Source: Sedimenticola selenatireducens (GTDB lineage: Bacteria > Pseudomonadota > Gammaproteobacteria > Chromatiales > Chromatiaceae). From it: a DNA stretch of 64,000 nucleotides. A program made the position numbers and the translations under genes. Position 1 is the stretch's first letter. The number at the start of each line of letters is the position of its first letter. The notes under the pieces are model-generated. The model did not search any database and had not been told where the DNA came from. It saw only the letters and a program-made list of their open reading frames with translations. The DNA lies in assembly GCF_007625115.1 (NCBI RefSeq), contig NZ_VMNH01000004.1:124001-188000 (forward strand). Reading direction: 5' to 3'. This document shows positions 53,948 to 61,444 of this stretch, piece by piece.

Positions 53948-54202
53948 TGCTTAAACCTACTGTATTGAGTTGGAGAGGAGGTTCGTCTTATAAACGAACC
54001 CTGAAAACGCATCTTGTCAGGCACTATGAAGCTCGATTCGGTTGCGTCGGTGAGGAAACAGCGAATAGAAGTCTTAATAGGCAGGACAAAGATCATGAAG
54101 AATGGCAACGATAGCTTGAGGACTGATTAATTGCAAATCATTGACCGCTCTCCTTCTTAATACATGAAAATCAAGCGTGGCTATCTATCAGGTAGTACGA
54201 GG
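53948..54202. other. Gap between RRM and fasciclin genes
   Basis: About 255 bp with no gene. It holds the 7-bp GGTTCGT / ACGAACC hairpin (53980-54000) and the likely promoter of the RRM gene. Confidence 0.4.
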
Positions 54203-54231
54203 AAAAAACCGACTGACACAGCATCAGTCGG
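54203..54231 (-). terminator. Terminator of the fasciclin gene
   Basis: Read on the - strand, CCGACTGA and TCAGTCGG form an 8-bp stem with a 7-nt loop followed by six T residues, 17 bp after the fasciclin stop codon. Confidence 0.9.
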
Positions 54232-54247
54232 CTGTTCCCGCAACCCA

Positions 54248-54823
54248 TCATTTTGGAAGAATTACACTATCAATCACATGTATCACTCCATTACTGGTCT
54301 CAATATCTGTCATGACTACTTTTGCGTTATCGACCATTACGCCATTCGAACTATTGATCCGTACAGACTGTCCTTGAACCGTTTCAGCAGAAGCCAACTG
54401 AACTACATCAGCCGCCATCACCTTACCTGCTACCACATGATATGTAAGCACATTTGTCAGTGCCTTTTTATCAGCCAGCAGTGCATTCAGGGTCTCAGCC
54501 GGGATCTTTTCAAAAGCCTCATCTGTGGGTGCAAAAACGGTAAATGGCCCTTCACCCTTCAGCGTTTCAACCAATCCAGCCTGTTTGACCGCCGTCACCA
54601 GGGTATTGAATTTACCGGCCGAAATGGCTGTATCGATAATATCTTTCATCATCATGTGCGAAGGCTGATTGCCTGAGGCAGTAGCCGGCATATGCTCCAT
54701 GGAATCGTTAATGCCACTGTAGGCCATGTAATTGGCCCTGTCGTATGCATAATCCGCTGAGGCCGTGGCTGAGATGAGTAGACCGGCGGTGAATCCTGCG
54801 GCGATAAAAGTAAACTTTTTCAT
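54248..54823 (-). CDS. Secreted fasciclin (FAS1) domain protein
   Basis: A 191-aa exported protein: signal peptide to about residue 23 (ISATASA), a short linker, then one FAS1 domain (~55-190) with [23 protein letters not shown]-type H1 region, [12 protein letters not shown] and a C-terminal [13 protein letters not shown]2 box. FAS1 proteins mediate adhesion or surface contacts. GGAGAA precedes the ATG. It is divergent from a B12-type MerR regulator, which probably controls it. Confidence 0.9.
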   Translation of the reverse strand: MKKFTFIAAGFTAGLLISATASADYAYDRANYMAYSGINDSMEHMPATASGNQPSHMMMKDIIDTAISAGKFNTLVTAVKQAGLVETLKGEGPFTVFAPTDEAFEKIPAETLNALLADKKALTNVLTYHVVAGKVMAADVVQLASAETVQGQSVRINSSNGVMVDNAKVVMTDIETSNGVIHVIDSVILPK

Positions 54824-54879
54824 TTCTGTTCTCCATACATCGTAATCTGTTTAGGGGGGTTTCATTCCAAGCGTCTAGC

Positions 54880-54947
54880 TTGTGTCTAGGACAATAATAT
54901 AACAAACGCCTTATGTCAACCTTTGTCCTGGACAAATAAATGACATA
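54880..54947. promoter_or_regulatory. Divergent operator/promoter region (fasciclin / MerR-B12 regulator)
   Basis: Two related dyads lie here: TTGTGTCTAGGACAA (54880-54894) and the perfect TTTGTCC-T-GGACAAA (54922-54936), the latter nested in TATGTCA (54912-54918) and TGACATA (54941-54947). On the - strand a -35 TTGACA (54919-54914) is followed after 17 bp by TATTGT overlapping the first dyad. This fits repression of the fasciclin promoter by the regulator, and autoregulation. Confidence 0.65.
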
Positions 54948-54957
54948 GAATAAAGCC

Positions 54958-55920
54958 ATGAATGAAATTGCAGAATCGATCCCATCACGTGATCACTTAG
55001 AGTCAAGACATCCCATCCAGATTGCTGCACGACGATCAGGGCTGAGCGTCGATGTAATACGGGTATGGGAGCGACGGTACAACGCAGTAAGCCCTTCCCG
55101 GCTGCCCGGCGGCAGACGCGTCTACTCTGATGCTGACATCAGACGTCTGGCATTACTGCAGCAGGTTACCTCCGCAGGAAGGCGTATTGGAGACGTGGCA
55201 ACACTTGATAACACCGCCCTAGCAGCGATGGTGGAGGAAGACAATAGGAGTGCTGGACAGATATTCACCAATGGTGGCGCTAAAACTGCAGCTGAACGTC
55301 ACATGATTCACGCGATGCAGGCAATCGAGCAACTGAGCCCGGAGAAACTGCGTCAGGTAATTGCGTCTGCAACGATTGACCTACCGCTCAATATGTTACT
55401 GGAGCAGATGCTTATCCCTCTTTTGAGGGCGCTTGGCGATCGCTGTAAAGAGGGTCAAATTCGGGTTGGCCAGGAACATATGGCGAGTGCAGTCATTAGG
55501 CACTATCTCATTGGTTTACTGAATAAGACGGGTGATGACTTAAACACGCTGGTATTTACCAGCCCTTCAGGGCATTACCATGAGCTAGGCATTTTAATGG
55601 CCGCTGTTACTGCCGAGTCAGAGGGTTGGCGAGCACTTTACCTGGGACCTGATCTTCCAGTTGCTGAGATTGCCGCTGCAGCAACCCAGGCCAAAGCCAA
55701 AGCCGTTGCGCTTGGTCTACAGTGCACAATGGATGAGGTTGTTCTTATGAGTGAAATGATCTTGCTGAGGGAGACATTGCCGAGCGGTATTAAGCTGATC
55801 ATCAGTGGTGCAGCGGCATTACAACTCAAGCAACAATTAGTGCAGCTACCCGCCTTAGTCCCTGAAGATCTTGCTGAATTTAGGCGCTCACTCTCCGCTT
55901 TGCTGAACGAGGGTCAATAA
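54958..55920 (+). CDS. MerR-family regulator with B12-binding domain (LitR/CarH-like)
   Basis: A 320-aa transcription factor. Residues ~19-75 are a MerR helix-turn-helix (IAARRSGLSVDVIRVWERRY). Residues ~115-190 form the B12-cap helical bundle and ~195-310 the cobalamin-binding fold, with H208 in the place of the B12 ligand (H206-Y-H208-E-L-G211; usual form D/E-x-H-x-x-G). CarH-type light sensors have W-x9-E-H; here it is C163-x9-E173-H174, so Trp is replaced by Cys. It starts 135 bp from the divergent fasciclin gene, with dyads between. Light or B12 sensing is inference. Confidence 0.87.
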   Translation: MNEIAESIPSRDHLESRHPIQIAARRSGLSVDVIRVWERRYNAVSPSRLPGGRRVYSDADIRRLALLQQVTSAGRRIGDVATLDNTALAAMVEEDNRSAGQIFTNGGAKTAAERHMIHAMQAIEQLSPEKLRQVIASATIDLPLNMLLEQMLIPLLRALGDRCKEGQIRVGQEHMASAVIRHYLIGLLNKTGDDLNTLVFTSPSGHYHELGILMAAVTAESEGWRALYLGPDLPVAEIAAAATQAKAKAVALGLQCTMDEVVLMSEMILLRETLPSGIKLIISGAAALQLKQQLVQLPALVPEDLAEFRRSLSALLNEGQ

Positions 55921-56046
55921 CCGCTGCCATGTGTAATTACCCACCGCTTCGGATATTACACAGGCCGCACTTCATAGAATACTCATTAGATGAGCAACAT
56001 CATTCTCATCTAAAACTGGCAAGGCGATTTTGATCATTCACCCACT

Positions 56047-56619
56047 TTAGTCTTGCTGCTTCTTGCTCTTTTTCTTTTCTTTTTTGGTCTTTCCATCTCC
56101 CTTGCGATTTTTTGTCGTCTTTTCTTTACCCTCCTTCCCCTTAGACTTCCCGTCTTTATTCTTTTTCTCCTTAGACTTCCCTTCTTTCTTCTTATCCTTA
56201 GACTTCTTGTCTTTCTTCTTCTCTTTGTCCGTGTCCCTATCTCTATTTGCCTTTTTATCTTTTCCCTCTTTTTTAACTTTTTTGTCCTTCTGTATCGAGT
56301 CAATAGCGGAATCCGAAACACTTGCCGAATTGATCAACTCTTCATGGGAAGAGGCCTCTTGATTTGCAAATTCCTGCTCAGAAATGTCGATTGATGAGGC
56401 AATGGCTCTCGCGATATCACGTCGCTTCAATAACCGTCTCGCTCCCTTGACCAAAGCCTCTCCCTTCTTAGCAAGGATGGGGCAGTTCTCTTTAAACTCT
56501 GCAACAGTCATATCCGCCAGTTGATTGGCTGTGCTAATGCCACACTGCTCCAGCTTGGTGACCAAGCTAGGTCCAATACCCCTGACATCGATCAGTGGCA
56601 CCGATTGATCACTGGACAT
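56047..56619 (-). CDS. Helix-hairpin-helix protein with extreme Lys-rich tail
   Basis: A 190-aa protein. Residues ~7-75 carry a helix-hairpin-helix/DUF4332-like unit (IDVRGIGPSLVTKLEQCGIS). From about residue 110 to the end nearly every residue is Lys, Asp, Glu, Gly or Ser, a histone H1-like tail. The tail would bind DNA or RNA or a polyanion. AGGAG precedes the ATG. Its low-complexity DNA makes long open frames on the other strand that are not genes. Confidence 0.75.
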   Translation of the reverse strand: MSSDQSVPLIDVRGIGPSLVTKLEQCGISTANQLADMTVAEFKENCPILAKKGEALVKGARRLLKRRDIARAIASSIDISEQEFANQEASSHEELINSASVSDSAIDSIQKDKKVKKEGKDKKANRDRDTDKEKKKDKKSKDKKKEGKSKEKKNKDGKSKGKEGKEKTTKNRKGDGKTKKEKKKSKKQQD

Positions 56620-56864
56620 ACCGTTACTCCTTAATAGTTGGTTTCAGTCGAGCAAGATAGTGGAGATTGCCAACTATCGCAATAGGATTTTTGATCGCTA
56701 TCAATCCCGCCAGCCCTGCAATTACCAACCTACGAAAGGTAAGACCATCGGACAAATAGGATATGTAACAAATAATTCATCTAACTATATTGCACCGCAA
56801 CAAAACTAGTGCTATGCTGCATCGCAACATCAACATAAACCCCTTACTAAGGAAGGCTGCTGAC

Positions 56865-57263
56865 ATGACCAACGAAATCTTTGAGAAGTTTACCGCTCAG
56901 GTACAGACCGTTCTTGCTCCCGTTCAGGAGCTGAACAAACTTTATTTCTACAACGTTGAGAAGCTGGTTGAAATTCAGCTTAACAGCGCTCGTGACTATG
57001 CTGAAATCTGTCTGGATCAGTTCCGTTCAGTTTCTGAGATCAACGATCAGAAAGGCCTGGAAGCTTTCATCACCAAACAGACCGAGACCTTCAAGCACAT
57101 CGGTGAGAAAGTAATGGCTGATTCACAGGCTGTTGCTAACATCGGTACCGAGTTCTCAACCGAAGCTCAGAAAATTGCTGAGAAGAGTGTTGAAGCCGCT
57201 TCTGCTGTTGTAAACGTAGTACCAGCTGCCAAGAAGGCACCTGCTGCTAAGAAAGCCGCTTAA
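56865..57263 (+). CDS. Phasin family protein
   Basis: A 132-aa helical protein of the phasin_2 type (FEKFTAQVQTVLAPVQELNKLYF, EKLVEIQLNSARDYAEICLDQ), with a PAKKAPAAKKAA tail. Phasins coat polyhydroxyalkanoate granules; the Ala/Lys tail is like those that bind nucleoid DNA. ATG 56865 is chosen after GGAAGG; an upstream in-frame ATG at 56790 has no ribosome site. It is followed by a strong terminator. Confidence 0.88.
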   Translation: MTNEIFEKFTAQVQTVLAPVQELNKLYFYNVEKLVEIQLNSARDYAEICLDQFRSVSEINDQKGLEAFITKQTETFKHIGEKVMADSQAVANIGTEFSTEAQKIAEKSVEAASAVVNVVPAAKKAPAAKKAA

Positions 57264-57282
57264 TTCGCTTTCTGCTTTAAAT

Positions 57283-57321
57283 AAAAACCGCCGTTCGGCT
57301 AATACCGAGCGGCGGTTTTTT
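57283..57321. terminator. Terminator after the phasin gene
   Basis: An A-rich then GC stem (AAAAACCGCCG / CGGCGGTTTTT) with an inner TTCGG / CCGAG extension ends in a T-run. It also has an A-run on the left, so it may serve the convergent DUF3501 gene as well. Confidence 0.93.
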
Positions 57322-57348
57322 ATGTGCTGGTCTAAAATCAAAAAATAA

Positions 57349-57930
57349 TCAGTGTAGATCACCTACTAACGATTGCCTCACCGCATCACTTAACAACGTC
57401 TCTTCATCATACTCAGGATGAGAAATACCCGCTTTGATAGTGGCGCCCTGCTTAGCCGCTGAAACCATCTCGGAGGTCAGCTCAAATCGAACAAAATGAA
57501 CGGCAGATGTCTTCTCTTCCGTCGTGCGATCCAGATCTTCATTGGCTATAGCCTGTACCCGATCATACCCCTCTACCTGAATCCACAGCGCCTGCTCTAT
57601 ACCAATAAACCGGGCCAAAGCCACCTTCCGTTCTTCGACATCTGCAAATTCCACCATGAAGGTGGCCTTCCAGTTTTGGCCATCAGGTATCAGGGGATTG
57701 TAAACATCCAGTTCATCCTGAATTCCATCCGCCTCAAATATTTTTTCAATCCGCAGCATCTCCTGTATCTGATACTGCATGGTCAACGCATCTTCAAAAT
57801 AGAGGGCCGCATGCTCGCCTATAACAACCCTACGGTTCTTTTTATGATCGATCACCTTGGCACGAAAATCGGGCCGGATCCGGGAATACTCCTCCAGACT
57901 AAATAGATCGGTATGGGATAGTTTGCTCAT
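57349..57930 (-). CDS. DUF3501 family protein
   Basis: A 193-aa protein matching DUF3501 (LTMQYQIQEMLRIEKIF, LIPDGQNWKATFMVEF, VRFELTSEMVSAAKQGATI). Function unknown; the family is often beside rubrerythrin and a CCG-domain Fe-S protein, as here, which suggests a role in peroxide or iron stress. ATG 57930 is chosen since AAGGAG stands 9 nt upstream; ATGs at 57948 and 57939 are in frame. It starts 23 bp after the ferritin-like gene. Confidence 0.85.
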   Translation of the reverse strand: MSKLSHTDLFSLEEYSRIRPDFRAKVIDHKKNRRVVIGEHAALYFEDALTMQYQIQEMLRIEKIFEADGIQDELDVYNPLIPDGQNWKATFMVEFADVEERKVALARFIGIEQALWIQVEGYDRVQAIANEDLDRTTEEKTSAVHFVRFELTSEMVSAAKQGATIKAGISHPEYDEETLLSDAVRQSLVGDLH

Positions 57931-57953
57931 GTCGGCCATCTCCTTCATTTCTC

Positions 57954-58241
57954 TTATTCGTGGGCAATCGGTTTATCGGTAAACAAAAAATCCTTCAGCT
58001 CATGGTCAAAGCGCGCATCGTTTCGACGTATCCACTCCAATACCATTGCGGCATGCTCTTTTTCCTCATCCCTATTGTGGGCAAGGATCGCCTTTAACGA
58101 CGGGTCACTGCAGGCATCGACTCGCTGGTTATACCAATCAACTGCTTCCAACTCTTCCATCAGAGAGATGATGGCGCGATGCATATCCTTGGTCTCTGTT
58201 GACAACTGATCAACGGGTTCATGATAACCTTCATTCGACAT
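57954..58241 (-). CDS. Encapsulated-ferritin-like (EncFtn) protein
   Basis: A 95-aa helical protein of the EncFtn group (DMHRAIISLMEELEAVDWYNQRVDAC, HNRDEEKEHAAMVLEWIRR). EncFtn forms decamers with a ferroxidase centre at dimer faces; the expected Glu (E29-E32 region) and E60-x-x-H63 are present. Classic EncFtn proteins carry a C-terminal encapsulin-targeting tail; this one ends at FTDKPIAHE. No encapsulin gene is next to it. GGAGAA precedes the ATG. Lies between the DUF3501 and CCG-domain genes. Confidence 0.85.
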   Translation of the reverse strand: MSNEGYHEPVDQLSTETKDMHRAIISLMEELEAVDWYNQRVDACSDPSLKAILAHNRDEEKEHAAMVLEWIRRNDARFDHELKDFLFTDKPIAHE

Positions 58242-58256
58242 TGTCTTTCTCCTGGT

Positions 58257-59588
58257 TCAAATTCCGTAAGCCTTTCTAAGCAGGCTCATGGGGTGCTCTG
58301 TCTTGCTCCCGTCGGCCATACCATGTTCAATATGATGACCGGCCATGGGACAATCACTGCCATAGTGATCGGCCTCGGCCTGTTTAACACGATTCACCAC
58401 AGGTCGGACGATCTTCATCGACACCTCGTGGAACTCTTTCTTGACCGCATAGGTCCCATCATGCCCGGAGCAACGCTCAATCGCCTCAACGGTAGTATCT
58501 GGAACAAGCGACAGCACTTCACGGGTCTTTGATCCGATATTCTGTACCCGCTGATGACAGGCTGCATGGTAGGCCACCTTGCCCAGCGAAGTTTTAAAGT
58601 CAGTTTTCAGCTTGCCCTGCTTGTTGCGCAGCGCCAGATACTCAAAGGGGTCATAGATCGCCTTGCTGACCTTAATGACATCCGCATTATCCGGGAACAG
58701 CAGCGGTAACTCCTGCTTAAACATCAAGGCACAGGAGGGTACTGGTGCAACGATATCCCAGCCTTCATCAACCAGCTTTGCAAGCCCGGGAATATTGCCC
58801 TGCATCGCCTGCTCTACTGCTTCCAAGTTACCCAATTCCAGTTTCGGCATGCCGCAGCACTGCTCTTTTTGAGCCAGTGTCACAGGGATGCCATTGTGTT
58901 CAAACACCGCCACCAGATCTTCCCCGGTCACAGGTTCGTTTCGGTTGCCGTAGCAAGTTGCAAAAAGTGCTACCTTACCCGTTGTTGCGCCTGCTGGTTC
59001 ACCTTCGGCTGACACACCTACCTTCACTTTCAAACGCTTACGCAATGTGTTGGAGTGAAATTCAGGGAGTCGTGCATCCGCATGAACACCCAGTGTTGCC
59101 TCGAGTAACTTACGCGTAGGTTTGATTTTATTGACCGTATTAACAATACCCGCAACCACAGGAAAACCAGCGAAGGAGCCAACCGCATCTGTGCTGGTGA
59201 GGATCTTGTCACGCAGTGGCATTTCACCTTTTTTATATTTTACCGCCTTGGCACGCAGCATCAGATGAGGGAAATCGAGATTCCACTCATGCGGTGGCGT
59301 ATAGGGGCACTTGGTCATAAAGCAGAGATCACACAGATAACAGTGATCCACCACCTTCCAGTAATCGGCCTTATCAACCCCGTCTACTTCATAGGTGGGC
59401 GATTCGTCCACCAGATCAAACAGGGTTGGAAATGAGTTACAGAGACTGACGCAACGGCGACAGCCGTGGCAGATATCAAACACACGCTCGAGCTCCTCGT
59501 TCAATGAGGATTCGTTATAGAAATCGGGGTTTTTCCAATCGATGGGGTGGCGTATCGGTGCCTCCAGGTTTCCCTCTTTCACAGCCAT
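58257..59588 (-). CDS. CCG-domain Fe-S oxidoreductase (GlpC/HdrD-like)
   Basis: A 443-aa protein with two 4Fe-4S motifs near the N-terminus (CHGCRRCVSLC and CYLCDLCFMTKCP) and two CCG-type cysteine domains (QCCGMPKLELG and the region with HAACHQRVQNIG and CSGHDGTYA). The second carries CSG in place of CCG. Such proteins pass electrons to or from thiol or quinone partners. GGAGG precedes the ATG. It shares strand and short gaps with rubrerythrin (upstream) and EncFtn (15 bp downstream), forming a four-gene unit. Confidence 0.88.
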   Translation of the reverse strand: MAVKEGNLEAPIRHPIDWKNPDFYNESSLNEELERVFDICHGCRRCVSLCNSFPTLFDLVDESPTYEVDGVDKADYWKVVDHCYLCDLCFMTKCPYTPPHEWNLDFPHLMLRAKAVKYKKGEMPLRDKILTSTDAVGSFAGFPVVAGIVNTVNKIKPTRKLLEATLGVHADARLPEFHSNTLRKRLKVKVGVSAEGEPAGATTGKVALFATCYGNRNEPVTGEDLVAVFEHNGIPVTLAQKEQCCGMPKLELGNLEAVEQAMQGNIPGLAKLVDEGWDIVAPVPSCALMFKQELPLLFPDNADVIKVSKAIYDPFEYLALRNKQGKLKTDFKTSLGKVAYHAACHQRVQNIGSKTREVLSLVPDTTVEAIERCSGHDGTYAVKKEFHEVSMKIVRPVVNRVKQAEADHYGSDCPMAGHHIEHGMADGSKTEHPMSLLRKAYGI

Positions 59589-59661
59589 GTTATCTGCCTC
59601 CGTATTGTTGTTTTAGAAATGGCCGGGATAGAACATCCCGGCCTTTTTACCCTGCGGATGA

Positions 59662-60078
59662 TCAGTCCATTTCATCCAATGCACGCTGGTAACGGTTAGC
59701 GTGTGAACGCTCCGCCTTGGCCAAGGTTTCAAACCAGTCAGCAATCTCGTCGAAACCTTCATCACGGGCTGACTTTGCCATACCTGGATACATATCCGTG
59801 TACTCGTGGGTTTCGCCGGCTACTGCACTCTTCAGATTATCCGTCGTATCGCCAAACGGCAAGCCTGTAGCGGGGTCTCCGCAAGACTCCAGATACTCTA
59901 GATGACCATGGGCATGGCCGGTTTCACCTTCAGCAGTAGAGCGGAACAGTGCAGCGACATCGTTGTAACCCTGGATATCCGCCTTTGCTGCAAAGTAGAG
60001 ATAACGCCGATTGGCTTGTGACTCACCGGCAAATGCATCCTTCAGGTTCTGTTCTGTCTTACTACCTTTTAGTTCCAT
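59662..60078 (-). CDS. Rubrerythrin (diiron domain, no rubredoxin domain)
   Basis: A 138-aa diiron ferritin-like protein that reduces hydrogen peroxide. The diiron Glu/His motifs are in [50 protein letters not shown] and [14 protein letters not shown]. The classic C-terminal rubredoxin Fe(SCys)4 domain is absent, so electrons must come from a partner, plausibly the next gene. ATG 60078 follows GAGGAG; upstream in-frame ATG at 60114 is less likely. Confidence 0.92.
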   Translation of the reverse strand: MELKGSKTEQNLKDAFAGESQANRRYLYFAAKADIQGYNDVAALFRSTAEGETGHAHGHLEYLESCGDPATGLPFGDTTDNLKSAVAGETHEYTDMYPGMAKSARDEGFDEIADWFETLAKAERSHANRYQRALDEMD

Positions 60079-60280
60079 ATCGTTCTCCTCATCATCGTTC
60101 TGATAAATGCGCACTTACCCAGTACGTGGAGTAAGCATAGGCGAGGAATAGAAGTTTATCTAATTGATTTTATATTATTTATTAATCGTTTTTACCTATT
60201 TATTATCATTGGGAATGTGGCCCAGATAAATTCACTCAAACGGAAACCTTATGCCTCTATCCCAGACCACACTATTTAAC

Positions 60281-60306
60281 CTTATTTTTTGTCAGTTAAT
60301 CTTACA
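60281..60306 (+). promoter_or_regulatory. Conserved upstream activator-like element (copy 2)
   Basis: CTTATTTTTTGTCAGTT followed after 4 nt by TTACA, matching the copy at 40009-40034 in 16 of 17 bases. Base 60297 stands 75 bp before the promoter GG, against 76 bp in copy 1. Confidence 0.6.
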
Positions 60307-60371
60307 CTTGGCACCCGCACTTCAAATATAAAAAGTATTTTTTGTTGATATTACAAATAGATATATTATAA

Positions 60372-60385
60372 GGCACAATTTATGC
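60372..60385 (+). promoter_or_regulatory. Sigma-54-type promoter (GG-N10-GC), PEP-CTERM gene 2
   Basis: AAGGCACAATTTATGCAG is close to the RpoN consensus TGGCAC-N5-TTGCA, with GG at 60372-60373 and GC at 60384-60385. A CAAATAGATA block starts 18 bp before the GG, at the same distance as in the other PEP-CTERM promoter. It predicts a leader of about 35 nt. Confidence 0.68.
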
Positions 60386-60431
60386 AGTAATTTTCTTGCA
60401 ATTGAGTAGTCATAACGAGCAGGAAATATCA

Positions 60432-61067
60432 ATGAAAACCAGACACGAACTTCTAGCAATTACACTCCTTACAAGCCTGCTGGGTTTTATAGGTAATGCT
60501 AATGCCGCATTAATCTTCTCAGATAATTTTGCTGAATCAGACATCACTTCAGCCCACACTAACTTCACAGCACTGGATAACTGGGATGTCACCGATGGTA
60601 CAGTGGATGCTTATGTGAATGGCGGATTTAACCTGCCCTGTCTCAGCGGGGGCTGTCTGGATATGGATGGATCAACACGTAACGGTGGTCGTATCGAGAG
60701 CAAAACCACATTCAATTTCTTGGCGAATGTCATCTACACGCTTACGGTTGAATATCGCGGTAACGCACGCAATAGCGGGCCTGACGATCTCTCATTTGGT
60801 TTTTTTAGCGCCGTACCCTTCACACTCACTTATACGAATATATTATCCAGTGATGATTGGACAACACGGACTTTTGGCGTATCAAGGGGCGTTGACTGGT
60901 CTGCAAACCTCTTTGTAGAGACCTCCAGCAACGACAATGTAGGCCCACTACTCAATCGCGTAGAACTGACAAACAATCTCAGCACCAATGTTCCTGAACC
61001 TGCCACGCTGACATTACTGGGACTCAGTCTGGTCGGTCTCGGTTTTCGGCGCTACAAAAACGCTTAA
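60432..61067 (+). CDS. PEP-CTERM sorting domain protein 2
   Basis: A 211-aa exported protein: signal peptide to about ANA-ALIF, a beta-rich body (LIFSDNFAESD, LTVEYRGNARNSG) resembling a jelly-roll or lectin-like domain, and the C-terminal VPEPATLTLLGLSLVGLGF-RR sorting signal. ATG 60432 follows AGGAAAT. It is likely surface- or matrix-targeted by an exosortase encoded elsewhere. Fragments of a near copy of its 3' end lie about 320 bp downstream. Confidence 0.88.
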   Translation: MKTRHELLAITLLTSLLGFIGNANAALIFSDNFAESDITSAHTNFTALDNWDVTDGTVDAYVNGGFNLPCLSGGCLDMDGSTRNGGRIESKTTFNFLANVIYTLTVEYRGNARNSGPDDLSFGFFSAVPFTLTYTNILSSDDWTTRTFGVSRGVDWSANLFVETSSNDNVGPLLNRVELTNNLSTNVPEPATLTLLGLSLVGLGFRRYKNA

Positions 61068-61086
61068 TCGCTGTTAAAAAAGTCAG

Positions 61087-61163
61087 GTAGGGTGGGCACG
61101 TTTTCGTGCCCACGCGCATGCTCCATAATTACCGCGTGGGCACACACGACGTGCCCACCCTAC
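61087..61163. repeat. REP-like palindromic repeat
   Basis: GTAGGGTGGGCACG at the left and CGTGCCCACCCTAC at the right are inverted, with inner copies CGTGCCCACGCG and CGCGTGGGCAC. The whole forms a long imperfect hairpin of the GTGGGCACG type, common as scattered repeats in proteobacterial genomes. No second copy was seen in this window. Confidence 0.75.
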
Positions 61164-61172
61164 GGATCTTTC

Positions 61173-61341
61173 AGGCTTATACGAATGGGCAGCTTTTGGA
61201 TGGTCCAGCCGCTCACCTACTGCCGCTAATGACCGCTGAATGTCACTAGCAGTCAAAGCCATAGGTCCACTGCTTACTGACTCGAGCTGACGAACAATCT
61301 CACCATAAATGTACTTGAGGCGACTATTCTGACCGTGATCA
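61173..61341 (-). pseudogene. Possible gene remnant on the minus strand
   Basis: An open stretch of about 56 codons without a start reads, on the - strand, like a real protein C-terminus (LKYIYGEIVRQLESVSSG, TASDIQRSLAAVGERLDHP). It runs into the REP-like repeat at its 3' side and meets the PEP-CTERM tail fragment at its 5' side. I cannot name the family. Confidence 0.3.
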
Positions 61342-61348
61342 AGCGCTG

Positions 61349-61394
61349 TCTGGTCGGTGTTGGTTTTCGGCGCTACAAAGCAGAAGAAGCTTGA
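61349..61394 (+). pseudogene. PEP-CTERM sorting-tail fragment
   Basis: A frame reading LVGVGFRRYKAEEA then stop. Bases 61349-61379 match bases 61028-61058 of the intact gene upstream at 29 of 31 positions. There is no start, signal peptide or body, so this is the 3' end of a lost paralogue or a partial duplication. Confidence 0.65.
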
Positions 61395-61444
61395 GCGAAG
61401 AAGAACTGGGATTCCGGGTTAAGTAGAGGCCCGTTCAGCCCCTT

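Larger units (their letters stand above)
60079..60431. other. AT-rich regulatory region before PEP-CTERM gene 2
   Basis: 353 bp with no gene, between the divergent rubrerythrin and PEP-CTERM genes. It contains the shared upstream element (60281-60306), the shared CAAATAGATA block (60354-60363) and the sigma-54-type promoter (60372-60385). The promoter of the rubrerythrin unit must also be here but is not clear. Confidence 0.5.

Noticed and set aside
56053-56394. Long Phe/Leu/Ser-rich frames on the + strand opposite the Lys-rich tail
   Set aside because: They are the complement of AAG/AAA-rich codons; low-complexity antisense, not membrane proteins.
60300-60325. TTGGCACCCGCACTTC as an alternative sigma-54 promoter before PEP-CTERM gene 2
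   Set aside because: It has the GG but no GC at the -12 position; the site at 60372 fits both positions and is matched at the other PEP-CTERM gene.
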